The position numbers and the translations under genes are program-made. The notes below the pieces were generated by a model. That model saw nothing but the letters and a program-made list of their open reading frames with translations, did not search any database and was not told the origin of the DNA. A stretch of 64,000 nucleotides of DNA, taken from contig NZ_BOLS01000011.1 of the NCBI RefSeq assembly GCF_016861785.1, positions 34,474-98,473 on the forward strand, written 5' to 3'. This document shows positions 39,177 through 46,976 of the stretch, one piece after another; the stretch's first letter is position 1, and every line of letters begins with the position of its first letter. This DNA comes from Lacticaseibacillus mingshuiensis (GTDB lineage Bacteria > Bacillota > Bacilli > Lactobacillales > Lactobacillaceae).

Positions 39177-39295
39177 GTTGGGCTCCACGCGGCAGGTCTG
39201 AGGCATCTAACTGGTGCCGGCACTCGGGGCTAAGGGCGGCCCCACGCACCAGACCCTGTTAGCTGCTCAGACCTGGACGCCGCGCTTCGCACCCT
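39177..39295 (-). repeat. Fold-back element, full reverse copy D
   Basis: Minus orientation: GGGTGCG at the right end, GCCCAACT at the left. Arms CGCGGC/GCCGCG, CAGGTCTGAG/CTCAGACCTG and CTAAC/GTTAG differ from other copies in sequence but again match each other. Confidence 0.85.
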
Positions 39296-39297
39296 TA

Positions 39298-39328
39298 CAG
39301 TTGGGCTCCGGTGCGCACCTACGCACCC
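39298..39328 (-). repeat. Shortened fold-back element in the 3' end of a methyltransferase gene
   Basis: Minus strand: GGGTGCGTAGGTGCGCACC and then GGAGCCCAACT, so both ends are kept and the middle is reduced to a GGTGCGCACC hairpin. The TAG in GGGTGCGTAGG is the stop of the methyltransferase gene. Confidence 0.7.
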
Positions 39329-40083
39329 TTCTCTGCCAGTGTCGCCCAGAAGCTTGGAATGCCCAGCGCATCCAGGCGGCCATCGCCGTTAGTATCTTCG
39401 TACATGTCCACGAACTGCAGGCCGGCTTGAAGCTGGCCGCGCAGCTGCGTCTCCAGCGTGTGGGAGAACTGAATGCCGTCTTCCATCACATCCTTGCCAG
39501 CCAGCAGCGCAGGGTCCTTGATGGGATCAAAGGGCAGGCCGCGCACAATTTTTTCCTCGGCCTCATCCACGATGTAGTTGAGTCCGTTGTCCAGCCCGAC
39601 CATCAGCCGCCCGCCCGGCTTCAAAATGCGCGCGCATTCGCGCCAAAGCGGCAGGACATCCTGGATGTAACAATTCGCGACCGGCTGGCAGATCAGGTCA
39701 AAAGATGCATCCGCAAATGGCAGCGGCTTGGTCATGTCGCCTTGCACAACGGTGAGCGAATACTGTTCGCGCGCCGCCACTGCGCGATCGCCGGCCAGTT
39801 GCGCCGAGGACAAGTCAAACACGGTGCCGACTGCGCCCATCGCGGCAAAAAGCGGCATCTGTTGGCCGCCGCCGGATGCCAGGCCAAGCACCTGCCGGCC
39901 GGCCATGTCTTGGAAAAACCAATTGCGTGGCACCGGCTTGGTCGGGGTCAGCAGCATTTTCCACTCCCCGGCCTGGGCCCGCTGATAGGCCTCGTGGCTG
40001 ATTGGCTGGCCCCATTGCCACCCTGTTTTGACCCAGTGATCGATCACCTTGGCATTGGTCGCCGTATATGAATTCTCTGTCAT
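39319..40083 (-). CDS. SAM-dependent methyltransferase (class I)
   Basis: A 254-residue class I methyltransferase; SAM loop VLGLASGGGQQ (motif I, with Ser in place of the usual first-turn Gly), motif II region VFDLSSAQL and post-motif FDLICQPVANCYI. The substrate is unknown; the N-terminus (NAKVIDHWVKTGWQWGQPI) is characteristic of a Firmicutes family. The last codons, KGA and stop, are provided by a shortened fold-back element, so the native C-terminus may have been altered. Confidence 0.88.
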   Translation of the reverse strand: MTENSYTATNAKVIDHWVKTGWQWGQPISHEAYQRAQAGEWKMLLTPTKPVPRNWFFQDMAGRQVLGLASGGGQQMPLFAAMGAVGTVFDLSSAQLAGDRAVAAREQYSLTVVQGDMTKPLPFADASFDLICQPVANCYIQDVLPLWRECARILKPGGRLMVGLDNGLNYIVDEAEEKIVRGLPFDPIKDPALLAGKDVMEDGIQFSHTLETQLRGQLQAGLQFVDMYEDTNGDGRLDALGIPSFWATLAEKGA

Positions 40084-40124
40084 GATAACGCCTCCTCGCT
40101 GCGCTCAATTTTACCCGAAGCCAC

Positions 40125-40153
40125 GAAAAAAAGCACCGGTCGTCGCCGATGCT
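40125..40153 (-). terminator. Terminator of the Asp23/Gls24 operon
   Basis: Minus strand AGCATCGG/CCGGTGCT (one G-U) followed by seven T. It lies about 207 nt beyond the last stop; the interval includes a tandem repeat. Confidence 0.7.
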
Positions 40154-40267
40154 TTCACCTGGCCCCCGACGCTTTGTGGTCAAGGCCGCTATGTTTGGTG
40201 CCGTCGAAAGGTGATGCCGGTAAGGGGGGGCGCCGTTAAGATCTGGTACCGTCAATTTCTGGTGCTG

Positions 40268-40358
40268 TCAGATTGGCGCGCATTCAGATTTCGTGTACTC
40301 AGATTTCGTGTACTCAGATGTCGAGTACTCAGATTTAGCGCATTCAGAATTTGGCGTG
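40268..40358. repeat. Tandem repeat of a 15-nt unit (six copies)
   Basis: Units begin TCAGAT: two identical copies TCAGATTTCGTGTAC (40284-40298, 40299-40313) with degenerate copies either side (from 40268, 40314, 40329 and 40344). It lies in the presumed 3' untranslated part of the stress operon, directly after the last stop codon. Confidence 0.8.
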
Positions 40359-40359
40359 A

Positions 40360-40929
40360 TCAAGCCGGCTGCAAGTCCTTGTCATCGCGGGTCATCCGCG
40401 CCTCATCTTTTGACTCCTCGTGATCATCCGCGTCGTCTTCCTGGCGTGCGATCTCTTCTTCCGTCAGCATGTCCTTCACGTGCATCGACACGCCGACCAC
40501 CGTCATGCCAGTCATCTCTTTGACATTGCGCACAATGGCCTTGGTTACTTCGGCAAAAACAGCCGGGGCATCCTCACCATAGCGCATGGTCGCATCGAGT
40601 TCGACTTTGACATTTTGATCATCATCGACAGCGACCGCCACGCCCTTTGTCGGGTCCTCATTCTTGCGGAAAAAGTCGGTCATGTCATGCAGCATGCCGC
40701 CTTCCAGACTCAACACCCCGGCCACTTCGCCGCTGGTGCGGTTGACGATCTTTTTCAGCACACTTTCATCAAACGTCAGCTTGGTCTCAAGTTCAGGCGC
40801 CATGTCCTTGTCCGGTGTCATCCCCGGGCCATGCGGCAGATCCTTGTCCATATGTGGGGGCATCGGCTTTGCGTCCTTCATGTCATCTGTCATGTCGTGC
40901 ATCATCTCATCATTTTTTTGATCTACCAT
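40360..40929 (-). CDS. Asp23/Gls24-family envelope stress protein, long form
   Basis: A 189-residue member with an unusual Met-, Asp-, Pro- and His-rich N-terminal extension (about 1-55), the Asp23 core (about 60-160, with LKKIVNRTSGEVAGVLSLEGG and VKDMLTEEEIA), and a strongly acidic tail. Asp23 proteins line the inner membrane via AmaP and respond to envelope or alkaline stress. The start at 40929 has AAAGGAG. It is the last gene of the operon. Confidence 0.88.
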   Translation of the reverse strand: MVDQKNDEMMHDMTDDMKDAKPMPPHMDKDLPHGPGMTPDKDMAPELETKLTFDESVLKKIVNRTSGEVAGVLSLEGGMLHDMTDFFRKNEDPTKGVAVAVDDDQNVKVELDATMRYGEDAPAVFAEVTKAIVRNVKEMTGMTVVGVSMHVKDMLTEEEIARQEDDADDHEESKDEARMTRDDKDLQPA

Positions 40930-40958
40930 ATTTGCTCCTTTGAGGCCTTGGCCTCGGG

Positions 40959-41351
40959 TCACTTGGTTGTCTGTTGCCATTCGCGGCGCGTCAACACGTC
41001 ATTGATGTGCAGATTCAACTCGACTAGCTGCAGGCCGGTCATGCGATCGATCGCATCGGCCAGCTTGGCGCACAGTGTATCAAAGATGGCCTGCGCGTCG
41101 GCGTCGTATTCCAGCAACGCGTTCATGTCGATCGCCACTTGGTGTTCGCCGACTTCCGCCTTGATGCCTTTCGTCTGGCGCTCTTGATTGAAGGTCTCGG
41201 CCAAACTGTCGACCATCGAGCCTTCCATCCCAAGCAGCCCGTCGATATCTTGCGCGTTGATGGCGGCGATCTTTTCCAGCACCTTATTGTCAAAAGACAA
41301 ATGCGAATTACTTTTCAGCGTCTCTAATCCGTTATCCGTGATCGTCTGCAT
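40959..41351 (-). CDS. Asp23/Gls24-family envelope stress protein, short form
   Basis: A 130-residue protein of core Asp23 length: IAAINAQDIDGLLGMEGS and the C-terminal VELNLHINDVL are typical. The in-frame extension upstream to 41489 runs into DUF2273 and is rejected. AGGTGA precedes the ATG. Paired with a second Asp23 paralogue downstream, which suggests a mixed oligomer on AmaP. Confidence 0.9.
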   Translation of the reverse strand: MQTITDNGLETLKSNSHLSFDNKVLEKIAAINAQDIDGLLGMEGSMVDSLAETFNQERQTKGIKAEVGEHQVAIDMNALLEYDADAQAIFDTLCAKLADAIDRMTGLQLVELNLHINDVLTRREWQQTTK

Positions 41352-41359
41352 CCTGTCAC

Positions 41360-41557
41360 CTACCGATCCTTTTGCAGCTGGCGCTTGCCAGAGCGCAACC
41401 AAGCCATCAGCTCCTTGCGCGCAGGCCACAGCCAGCGTTCCGTCATGTAGCCAGCGATTGCAAGTAGCGCGGTCAAAAGCATGCCCCAAAAGCCGAAGCG
41501 AAGAAGCACGATCGCGATCGCAAAACCTGCAAGCAGGCCAATTGTGCCAGTTTTCAT
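41360..41557 (-). CDS. DUF2273 small membrane protein
   Basis: A 65-residue protein with two short hydrophobic segments (about 5-20 and 24-40) and a basic C-terminus (RKELMAWLRSGKRQLQKDR). DUF2273 proteins are regularly found between amaP and asp23; their role is thought to be part of the membrane-attached Asp23 assembly. Confidence 0.88.
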   Translation of the reverse strand: MKTGTIGLLAGFAIAIVLLRFGFWGMLLTALLAIAGYMTERWLWPARKELMAWLRSGKRQLQKDR

Positions 41558-41567
41558 GGGCGCCTCC

Positions 41568-42107
41568 TTACAGCACGCGCGCGGTGCCGCGCGGGGCTTG
41601 ACTGACAGGCATCAGGTGCACTTTCACCTTTTTGACCTCAGTGCCCAGCAGTTGCACCACCTTGGCGCGGGCCGTTTCTTCGATGCGCTGCCCTTGCGCC
41701 GCCAGACTCTGGCCGCTCATGCTGATCGCTTCGACCATCACCTTGGCCGCCTCTTTCTTGTGCATGGTCACGTCCACACTGACGCCTTTGACCGCATGCT
41801 CTTTTGCGACCGCCTTGGCCACCGCGCTTTCAACGGCTTGCCGAGAGATCGCCAGTGAGCCGCGGTCGCCGGTCATCACCAGCTCTTGATGGGTCGAGCG
41901 GCGAAAAAGCGCGACCAAAAGCATCGCCACGAAGACGATGAACACAAGACTGGTCAAGGTCAGCATAAGAATGCGGCTGATCGACCAGTGGTCAAGCAAC
42001 CACGTGTCCACCGCGGCGACCGGCCAAAAATAAGCGGCGATGAGCAGTGTCTGACAGATGCCGAGCAATGCGACTAATACCAGTGCGACTTTTGTGAGCG
42101 GTCGCAT
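41568..42107 (-). CDS. amaP: AmaP, membrane anchor of Asp23
   Basis: A 179-residue protein with two N-terminal TM helices (about 7-29 and 46-70) and a cytoplasmic domain related to Asp23 itself (about 85-175). In Staphylococcus AmaP tethers Asp23 to the membrane. The start at 42107 has AGGAGG 4 nt upstream. Its order in the operon (glsB-amaP-DUF2273-asp23-asp23) is the usual one. Confidence 0.9.
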   Translation of the reverse strand: MRPLTKVALVLVALLGICQTLLIAAYFWPVAAVDTWLLDHWSISRILMLTLTSLVFIVFVAMLLVALFRRSTHQELVMTGDRGSLAISRQAVESAVAKAVAKEHAVKGVSVDVTMHKKEAAKVMVEAISMSGQSLAAQGQRIEETARAKVVQLLGTEVKKVKVHLMPVSQAPRGTARVL

Positions 42108-42163
42108 AAAACCTCCTGACAAAGACACCGCCGAAATATTTTTCGCCGGTCAGCCTTTGTTGA

Positions 42164-42430
42164 CTATGCGCGTTCGCGCTTGCTGCCGAGCGTGCCGATC
42201 AACAGCGACACCACGAAAACCACCACAATGGCGCCGATGATCGCAGGGAAAATGGCCATGCCCGCCACGCTTGGTCCCCAGGAACCCAGCAAGGAGGAGC
42301 CGACCCATGCGCCAACGAGACCGCCAATAATATTGCCGATCCAGCCACCAGGCAGATCACGGCCAACGATCAACGACCCGATCGCACCAATCACCGCCCC
42401 AACGATCAAGACCCAGATAAAATGCAGCAT
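42164..42430 (-). CDS. GlsB/YeaQ/YmgE-family stress membrane protein
   Basis: An 88-residue, Gly-rich, three-helix membrane protein (transglycosylase-associated protein family). Key sequence GGWIGNIIGGLVGAWVG is typical. Candidate starts are 42430, 42436 and 42439 (GTG); 42430 best fits AAAGGG spacing. It leads the Asp23 operon. Confidence 0.88.
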   Translation of the reverse strand: MLHFIWVLIVGAVIGAIGSLIVGRDLPGGWIGNIIGGLVGAWVGSSLLGSWGPSVAGMAIFPAIIGAIVVVFVVSLLIGTLGSKRERA

Positions 42431-42449
42431 TGTCATCACCCTTTCTCTT

Positions 42450-42479
42450 CTTGATTTGGGCCCTCTGCCCTAAATCAAG
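42450..42479 (-). promoter_or_regulatory. Leader hairpin before the Asp23 operon
   Basis: CTTGATTT/AAATCAAG with GGGC/GCCC inside, ending about 11 nt before the AAAGGG site. It could be a 5' stabiliser or an operator. A TTGACA-like -35 (minus strand, 42493-42498) lies just upstream, but the -10 is poor. Confidence 0.45.
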
Positions 42480-42667
42480 CGTACCGAAATGGTGTCAAGA
42501 CGCGCAATAAAGATGCTTATCTCGACTATTAGTTTGCGGATATTCAACTGGCGTCGGCCGCGATCTAGCTTGTCCTGCAATGGCTTTTGCGAGATGACTA
42601 ATCGGGTTAAGTAGGTGGCGGCGTGGGCTTGCAGCACGTCAAACGATCACAAATGAGTCCCCCTTCG

Positions 42668-42695
42668 TTAAATCTTAATGATGGCCCGCTATACT
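42668..42695 (+). promoter_or_regulatory. Probable promoter of the lipoprotein gene
   Basis: TTAAAT (42668-42673), 16 nt, TATACT (42690-42695), about 140 nt before the ATG. The intervening 42696-42835 shows no gene. Confidence 0.45.
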
Positions 42696-42835
42696 GGAAA
42701 ATACATTTGGCCCAGACAGATACGAAAAAAATATCGCAAAGCGGCATCGTGATCGTCTCAATTCTCGCCGCCGGTCTCACCTCACGTCCAAAGACTGATC
42801 GACGGAAAAAGCTGATCACTATTTTTGGGGGAATC

Positions 42836-43174
42836 ATGAAAAAACGTGTATTGGCAATTTTGACAGTGCTCTCTGTCCTATTCGCCTTAACAGCATGCGG
42901 CGCGCAAGCTGTGAAGCCAGACTATACCGAAAAGACTGCGGAGACAGCGCTCAACGCCGGCAAGGATCTTGAGGGAAAAACCGTTCAGTTGACAGTCGAC
43001 AAGCTCGCGCCAAATAGCATGTTCGGCTACAACATGCAAACTGGCAAACACCTCAACTTTGTCAGCTCATCAAACCCGAAAGTTAAAGCGGGCGACAAGG
43101 TGACCGTGAAAGTGACGAAGGTGCAGTCGATGATGGGGTCGTTCATCATTACCTATAGCGATCTGAAAAAATAG
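42836..43174 (+). CDS. Small lipoprotein with OB-like domain
   Basis: A 112-residue lipoprotein: Lys-Lys-Arg start, hydrophobic signal, lipobox LTAC (Cys near residue 21). The mature part (GKTVQLTVDKLAPNS, KAGDKVTVKVTKVQS) is beta-rich and reminiscent of small OB-fold exported proteins. Function unknown. GGGGGA precedes the ATG. An in-frame extension upstream to 42623 crosses the promoter. Confidence 0.8.
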   Translation: MKKRVLAILTVLSVLFALTACGAQAVKPDYTEKTAETALNAGKDLEGKTVQLTVDKLAPNSMFGYNMQTGKHLNFVSSSNPKVKAGDKVTVKVTKVQSMMGSFIITYSDLKK

Positions 43175-43196
43175 GCTTCAGATGAAAAATTTGCTA

Positions 43197-43243
43197 AACA
43201 AAAAGCGCCAGAACCGCGACGAGATGCGGTTCTGGCACTTTTT
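43197..43243. terminator. Bidirectional terminator between lipoprotein gene and tRNA-Glu
   Basis: GCCAGAACCGC/GCGGTTCTGGC stem with A and T runs on the two sides. Confidence 0.85.
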
Positions 43244-43255
43244 CCGATTCATGTA

Positions 43256-43327
43256 TCACCCGTACGGGATTCGAACCCGTGTTTCCTGGCTGAGAACCAG
43301 GCGTCTTAACCCCTTGACTAACGGGCA
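43256..43327 (-). tRNA. tRNA-Glu (CUC anticodon)
   Basis: A 72-nt cloverleaf on the minus strand: acceptor TGCCCGT/ACGGGTG (two wobbles at the open end), anticodon stem CCTGG/CCAGG with loop TTCTCAG (anticodon CTC) and T arm with GGTTCGAATCC. Reads GAG. CCA not encoded. Confidence 0.9.
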
Positions 43328-43431
43328 ATGTCCTCAATTAAGCACAAGTAATAGTTTACCGGATTCTCCGCACATGTCAACAAAAAATTCCCGAAAAGAC
43401 CGGCGACTGTCGATTTTGCGGCTGGCCGCGG

Positions 43432-43437
43432 TATAAT
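43432..43437 (+). promoter_or_regulatory. -10 box of the DsrE-like gene
   Basis: TATAAT 20 nt before the ATG at 43458; only a poor TGTCGA is seen at the -35 position. Confidence 0.45.
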
Positions 43438-43457
43438 CAAGCAAAGGAGATGAGCCC

Positions 43458-43790
43458 ATGGATGTCATTTTCCACATCGACGAACCGGCAAAATGGCCGG
43501 TCGTTCTCAGCAATCTTCACAACTACATCACCGCGGCCACCGATGAAGGCGTGCTCGGTGAGATCGAGCTTCTCGTTAACGGATCGGCGATCACCGGAGT
43601 CACGCAGGCCAGTTCCGTCGCGTTTGCCGATTTGCAGGAGCTCGGCGTCACCGTGGCCGCCTGCAGCAATGCGATGCGCGGCCACGCGATCACGTCTGGG
43701 GAACTCAAGCCCGGCGTCCTCGTCGTCCCCGCAGGCGTTGTCGAACTGGTGAAAAAACAGCATGCCGGATTCGCCTATATCAAGCCGTAA
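43458..43790 (+). CDS. DsrE-fold protein
   Basis: A 110-residue protein of the DsrE/DsrF-like superfamily, alternating beta strands and helices (DVIFHIDEPAKWPVVLSNL, GEIELLVNG, ELGVTVAACSNAMRG). The Cys in VAACSNAM sits where sulfur-carrier family members have a reactive Cys. AAAGGAG precedes the ATG. Neither partner genes nor a known substrate are nearby. Confidence 0.85.
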   Translation: MDVIFHIDEPAKWPVVLSNLHNYITAATDEGVLGEIELLVNGSAITGVTQASSVAFADLQELGVTVAACSNAMRGHAITSGELKPGVLVVPAGVVELVKKQHAGFAYIKP

Positions 43791-43793
43791 AGC

Positions 43794-43830
43794 AAACAGC
43801 GTCCGCGTAAAATGCACGGACGCTGTTTTT
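43794..43830. terminator. Bidirectional terminator of the DsrE-like and GNAT genes
   Basis: AACAGCGTCCG/CGGACGCTGTT stem with T run on the plus side and A run opposite. Confidence 0.85.
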
Positions 43831-43841
43831 GTTTCTTTTTC

Positions 43842-44303
43842 TCATTTCAGATCATGCGAATAAGACACCCATCCCTCGACTCGCTGGCCTAAGGTGTCGT
43901 ACAGGCGCTGGGCATCAGTATTACTCGTGCGCGTCTGCCAGTCGACACGACTGCAGCCGAGTTGCCGCGCCAGCGCAAACGTCGCCGCGATCAGGGCGTG
44001 GCCTGTCCCCTGGCCGCGCAAGGAAGCCACCACAAATAGATCATTGAGCGTCAGTGTTTTAGCCAGCGCCCGTGTGTCAAACCCAAAATACAGAACCGCA
44101 AACCCAACGAGCACCTCGCCCTGAGTCGCCACTAGTAAGCGGCCGAACTCGGGCTGGCCCGCCAGCCGCCGCAGATGCGCCGCCATTTCCGCATCGTCAA
44201 ATACATGCGGCACCGGACTTAACGCGTAATAAGCGTGCACCAACGGCACCAGTGCCTCAGCATCATTTTGCTCGGCCAGCCGCACCTGAATTGTCTCTGC
44301 CAT
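43842..44303 (-). CDS. GNAT-family N-acetyltransferase
   Basis: A 153-residue acetyltransferase. The acetyl-CoA pyrophosphate loop is visible as LRGQGTGHAL (R/Q-x-x-G-x-G/A), and RLYDTLGQRVEGWVSY forms the usual C-terminal motif. The start at 44303 has AGGGAGA. The substrate cannot be inferred. Confidence 0.9.
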   Translation of the reverse strand: MAETIQVRLAEQNDAEALVPLVHAYYALSPVPHVFDDAEMAAHLRRLAGQPEFGRLLVATQGEVLVGFAVLYFGFDTRALAKTLTLNDLFVVASLRGQGTGHALIAATFALARQLGCSRVDWQTRTSNTDAQRLYDTLGQRVEGWVSYSHDLK

Positions 44304-44361
44304 CGTTTTCTCCCTGTTTCGTTTACACTCAGTGTCGCACGCAACAGACCGAAACGCCAGC

Positions 44362-44481
44362 TTATGGCCGCAAATGTGAGACTGCCTCGTGTCGCTCAAG
44401 AATTTTCTCAGCGCGATCGCTCATTGCCCAGAAGACGATCAAATGCACCGCAATGAGCCCGCCACTCACCAAAAGGAACAT
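44362..44481 (-). CDS. Small membrane peptide (39 residues)
   Basis: Short frame with one hydrophobic helix (FLLVSGGLIAVHLIVFWAM, residues 2-20) and a charged tail (SDRAEKILERHEAV). A purine-rich AGGTGGGGGA lies before the ATG. Lies 58 nt upstream of the GNAT gene on the same strand, so possibly cotranscribed. No family known to me. Coding status is plausible but not proven. Confidence 0.45.
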   Translation of the reverse strand: MFLLVSGGLIAVHLIVFWAMSDRAEKILERHEAVSHLRP

Positions 44482-44597
44482 GTCATCCCCCACCTTTCGC
44501 GAAAATCATAGCAGGCGGATGTATCAGAAGATGGGCTGCAGGGACGGCTTTTGAAAAAGTTGTGTACAATTTTTGTGTCGTTTTCGTTTTGGCGTAT

Positions 44598-44630
44598 ACA
44601 AAAACCGCGGCGACCAAACCGCGGCTTTTT
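44598..44630 (-). terminator. Terminator of the OPT transporter gene
   Basis: AGCCGCGG/CCGCGGT stem followed by T on the minus strand. Confidence 0.7.
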
Positions 44631-44655
44631 CGCTTCGAACGACTGACAAGCAGAC

Positions 44656-46524
44656 TTACTTTGGTTGTTCAGGTTGCGGGCGTTTGCGCAGTACCCACAG
44701 CATCGCGCCAGCCAACAGAATGAGCAGGCCAAACGCGGCGGCGTTACCAGCCAGCACTCCACCTGGCGTGCCATGATCGAGCAGCCCGGACACGGACAAC
44801 AGAATGCCGGTCAAACCGACAATGGAGCCACCTGCGATCAACCCGGAAGACAAGCTGACGCCATTTTGCACGCGCTTCGCATTTTCCGCTGGCTTGCGGC
44901 CTTCAACAACCTTGCGGATCAAGGCACCGACCAAAATGATGGCGGTGGTGGCCATTGGCAGGTAGAACCCAATGGCGACGGTCATCACTGGCAATTTTAA
45001 GAGATGCAGCACTACGCCCATCACCACGCCGATGAAAATGATCGTGAATGGCAGTTTCCCGGTGAGGATTCCTGAGGTCAACGTTGCGATCAAATTGGCC
45101 TGTGGCAAAGCAAACGCCGCATTGTCGCTGGTGTCGGCGAGCTGCCCCGCCAGCAGCACGATCACGCCGACCACGGTGATGGTGCCGAGCACCGCGGCAA
45201 GCAGGAACCGCCGCTGCATTTTTGGCCGATCCGCTTTCATCAACTCAGTGGCCTTTTGTGTTTGCGCATAGCCGCCGCCGATACTGATGGCGGTCACCAC
45301 GAAAGTCGCCAGAAGCAGCAGCGACCGTGTCTCACTTTGACCCGTCCAACCAAACGCCACGAACAGCACGGTCAAAAGAACGAGCGAGGCGATGGTCATG
45401 CCGGACACGGGCAGATTGGACGTGCCAAGTGTGCCGGTGAGATTGGCAGCGACCACCACGAAGACAAAGGCCATCAAGATCGCAAGCGACCCGCCAAGCA
45501 GCCCGATCAACAGACTGCGGGAGAACAGCGCAGCCAGTCCGATCGTCGCCACAATGGCAAACCCGAGCAGCATCATGCCAAACGCGGAGCGGCGCTGGGT
45601 GCCACCGAGCGCACTTTTCAGCGACCGGCCGATCACTGGCACCAATTTCAGCGCGCCGATGATCCCGCCTGCCAGCATCATGCCGGCGCCAAGATAACGA
45701 ATGTAGCCGCCGGAAATGCCATCAAACGCGAGCTGATTGATCGCGCTGTCGCTGGCATTCCACACCGTTGCCCCGCCATGCGCCATGTCGGTAAAATACC
45801 CGATCAGTGGCACAACGGCGAAGTTAGCCAAAACTGAGCCGGCAAACATCTGGACCGCGACCTGCAGCCCGACGATAAAACCGATCCCGGCCAAAAGCGG
45901 GTTAACTTCCAATTCGAATTTCCACTTAAAGTCTTTTGCCCCGTAAAGCACGAAATGGTTGTTGATCCAGCCAAGCATCGACCCCGTCAACATGGTGAGC
46001 GTGCCGCCAATGGCAAAGCCGCTGGCCATCATTTTCAACCCTTCCCCACCATTGGCCGAGGCGCGAATGGTCTCGCTGATCGCCATTGCCTCTGGATAGA
46101 TCAAGGTATCCTTTGAGTCGATCAATAAATGATTTTCAACGATCGAGGCCGTGCCAATGCCGAACAGAACGCCCAGCGTGCCGACGAGAATCGCTTCAAA
46201 AAAGTTGATCGACGCGCCGATGAGCAGCACTGCCGGCAGGACGAAGATCATCCCACTGGCGATCGTTTCGCCGCCCGAGGCCATGCCCTGCATCTCATTG
46301 GTGCCGGCAAAGCCTTGCCGCTTCGCAAATGCGCGCACGACCGCAGAACCGATGATCGCACCGGGGATTCCGGCCGCGACTGTTAGTCCCGCCTTCATAC
46401 CAGAATAAGCGGTTGATGCCGCAAACAAGATCGCCAGCAGAATGCCGACGGATAACACGATGGTGGCGCCAGTGCGCGAGCGCGCTTTGACACCGGTTTT
46501 GGGAACGCTGACAGGTTTTTCCAT
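44656..46524 (-). CDS. OPT-family oligopeptide transporter
   Basis: A 622-residue integral membrane protein with about 14 hydrophobic segments, of the bacterial OPT family (proton-coupled oligopeptide or metal-chelate uptake). Typical pieces are GMKAGLTVAAGIPGAIIGS, GTNEMQGMASGGE and SNLPVSGMTIASL. The start at 46524 has AAGGAGG 9 nt upstream. The substrate is unknown; no binding protein is needed. Confidence 0.93.
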   Translation of the reverse strand: MEKPVSVPKTGVKARSRTGATIVLSVGILLAILFAASTAYSGMKAGLTVAAGIPGAIIGSAVVRAFAKRQGFAGTNEMQGMASGGETIASGMIFVLPAVLLIGASINFFEAILVGTLGVLFGIGTASIVENHLLIDSKDTLIYPEAMAISETIRASANGGEGLKMMASGFAIGGTLTMLTGSMLGWINNHFVLYGAKDFKWKFELEVNPLLAGIGFIVGLQVAVQMFAGSVLANFAVVPLIGYFTDMAHGGATVWNASDSAINQLAFDGISGGYIRYLGAGMMLAGGIIGALKLVPVIGRSLKSALGGTQRRSAFGMMLLGFAIVATIGLAALFSRSLLIGLLGGSLAILMAFVFVVVAANLTGTLGTSNLPVSGMTIASLVLLTVLFVAFGWTGQSETRSLLLLATFVVTAISIGGGYAQTQKATELMKADRPKMQRRFLLAAVLGTITVVGVIVLLAGQLADTSDNAAFALPQANLIATLTSGILTGKLPFTIIFIGVVMGVVLHLLKLPVMTVAIGFYLPMATTAIILVGALIRKVVEGRKPAENAKRVQNGVSLSSGLIAGGSIVGLTGILLSVSGLLDHGTPGGVLAGNAAAFGLLILLAGAMLWVLRKRPQPEQPK

Positions 46525-46625
46525 CGCAAAGTTCCTCCTTATCAAGATAATGATTAACCACCTTGATTAAATCGTAGCATCTTGACTAGCCCGAGCGCTC
46601 ACATGAACACTTGAACAGGAAAAAA

Positions 46626-46746
46626 GGGTGCGGAGCGGGGCGTTTTGGGCTGAGCAGATAGGTCGGCCTAGACGCTTGATGGCGCTCTTGGCCATCGAGT
46701 GGCTGGGTCGACTAGCTGTCTCAGCCCTGCCCCGCGAAGCCCTACT
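46626..46746 (+). repeat. Fold-back element, copy E1
   Basis: GGGTGCGGAG at the left, GAAGCCCTACT at the right. Base arm GCGGGGC/GCCCCGC; distal GATGGC/GCCATC. Confidence 0.85.
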
Positions 46747-46748
46747 AA

Positions 46749-46870
46749 GGGTGCGGAGGTGCGCGGGATAGTCGTGCGGCTAACTTGGGCTGGGTGCTTG
46801 ATGGCGCACTTCGCCATCAAGTGCACAGCCCAGTTGGACGATGCGACCATGCGCACCGAAGCCCGACTGA
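46749..46870 (+). repeat. Fold-back element, copy E2
   Basis: Base arm GGTGCGC/GCGCACC, middle GGGCTG/CAGCCC and distal GATGGCG/CGCCATC; all differ from E1 and keep pairing. Confidence 0.85.
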
Positions 46871-46871
46871 A

Positions 46872-46919
46872 GGTGCCGAGCAGGGCGTTTTGGGCTGAGC
46901 AGATAGGTCGGTCCGGCCC
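46872..46919 (+). repeat. Fold-back element, 5' fragment after E2
   Basis: Repeats the first 48 nt of E1 with changes, then stops before the deaminase terminator. Accounts for the rest of the 46.5-46.98 kb gap. Confidence 0.65.
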
Positions 46920-46943
46920 GGCATTCAACGAAAAATCGCCACA

Positions 46944-46971
46944 TAAAAACCCCACCGACGCGCGATGGGGT
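46944..46971 (-). terminator. Terminator of the deaminase gene
   Basis: ACCCCA/TGGGGT stem followed by five T on the minus strand. Confidence 0.65.
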
Positions 46972-46976
46972 CCTGA

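Noticed and set aside
40293..40523. Frame with pentapeptide-like repeats over the 15-nt tandem repeat
   Set aside because: The repeat period (15 nt) keeps any frame open; the frame runs antisense into an Asp23 gene and lacks start signals.
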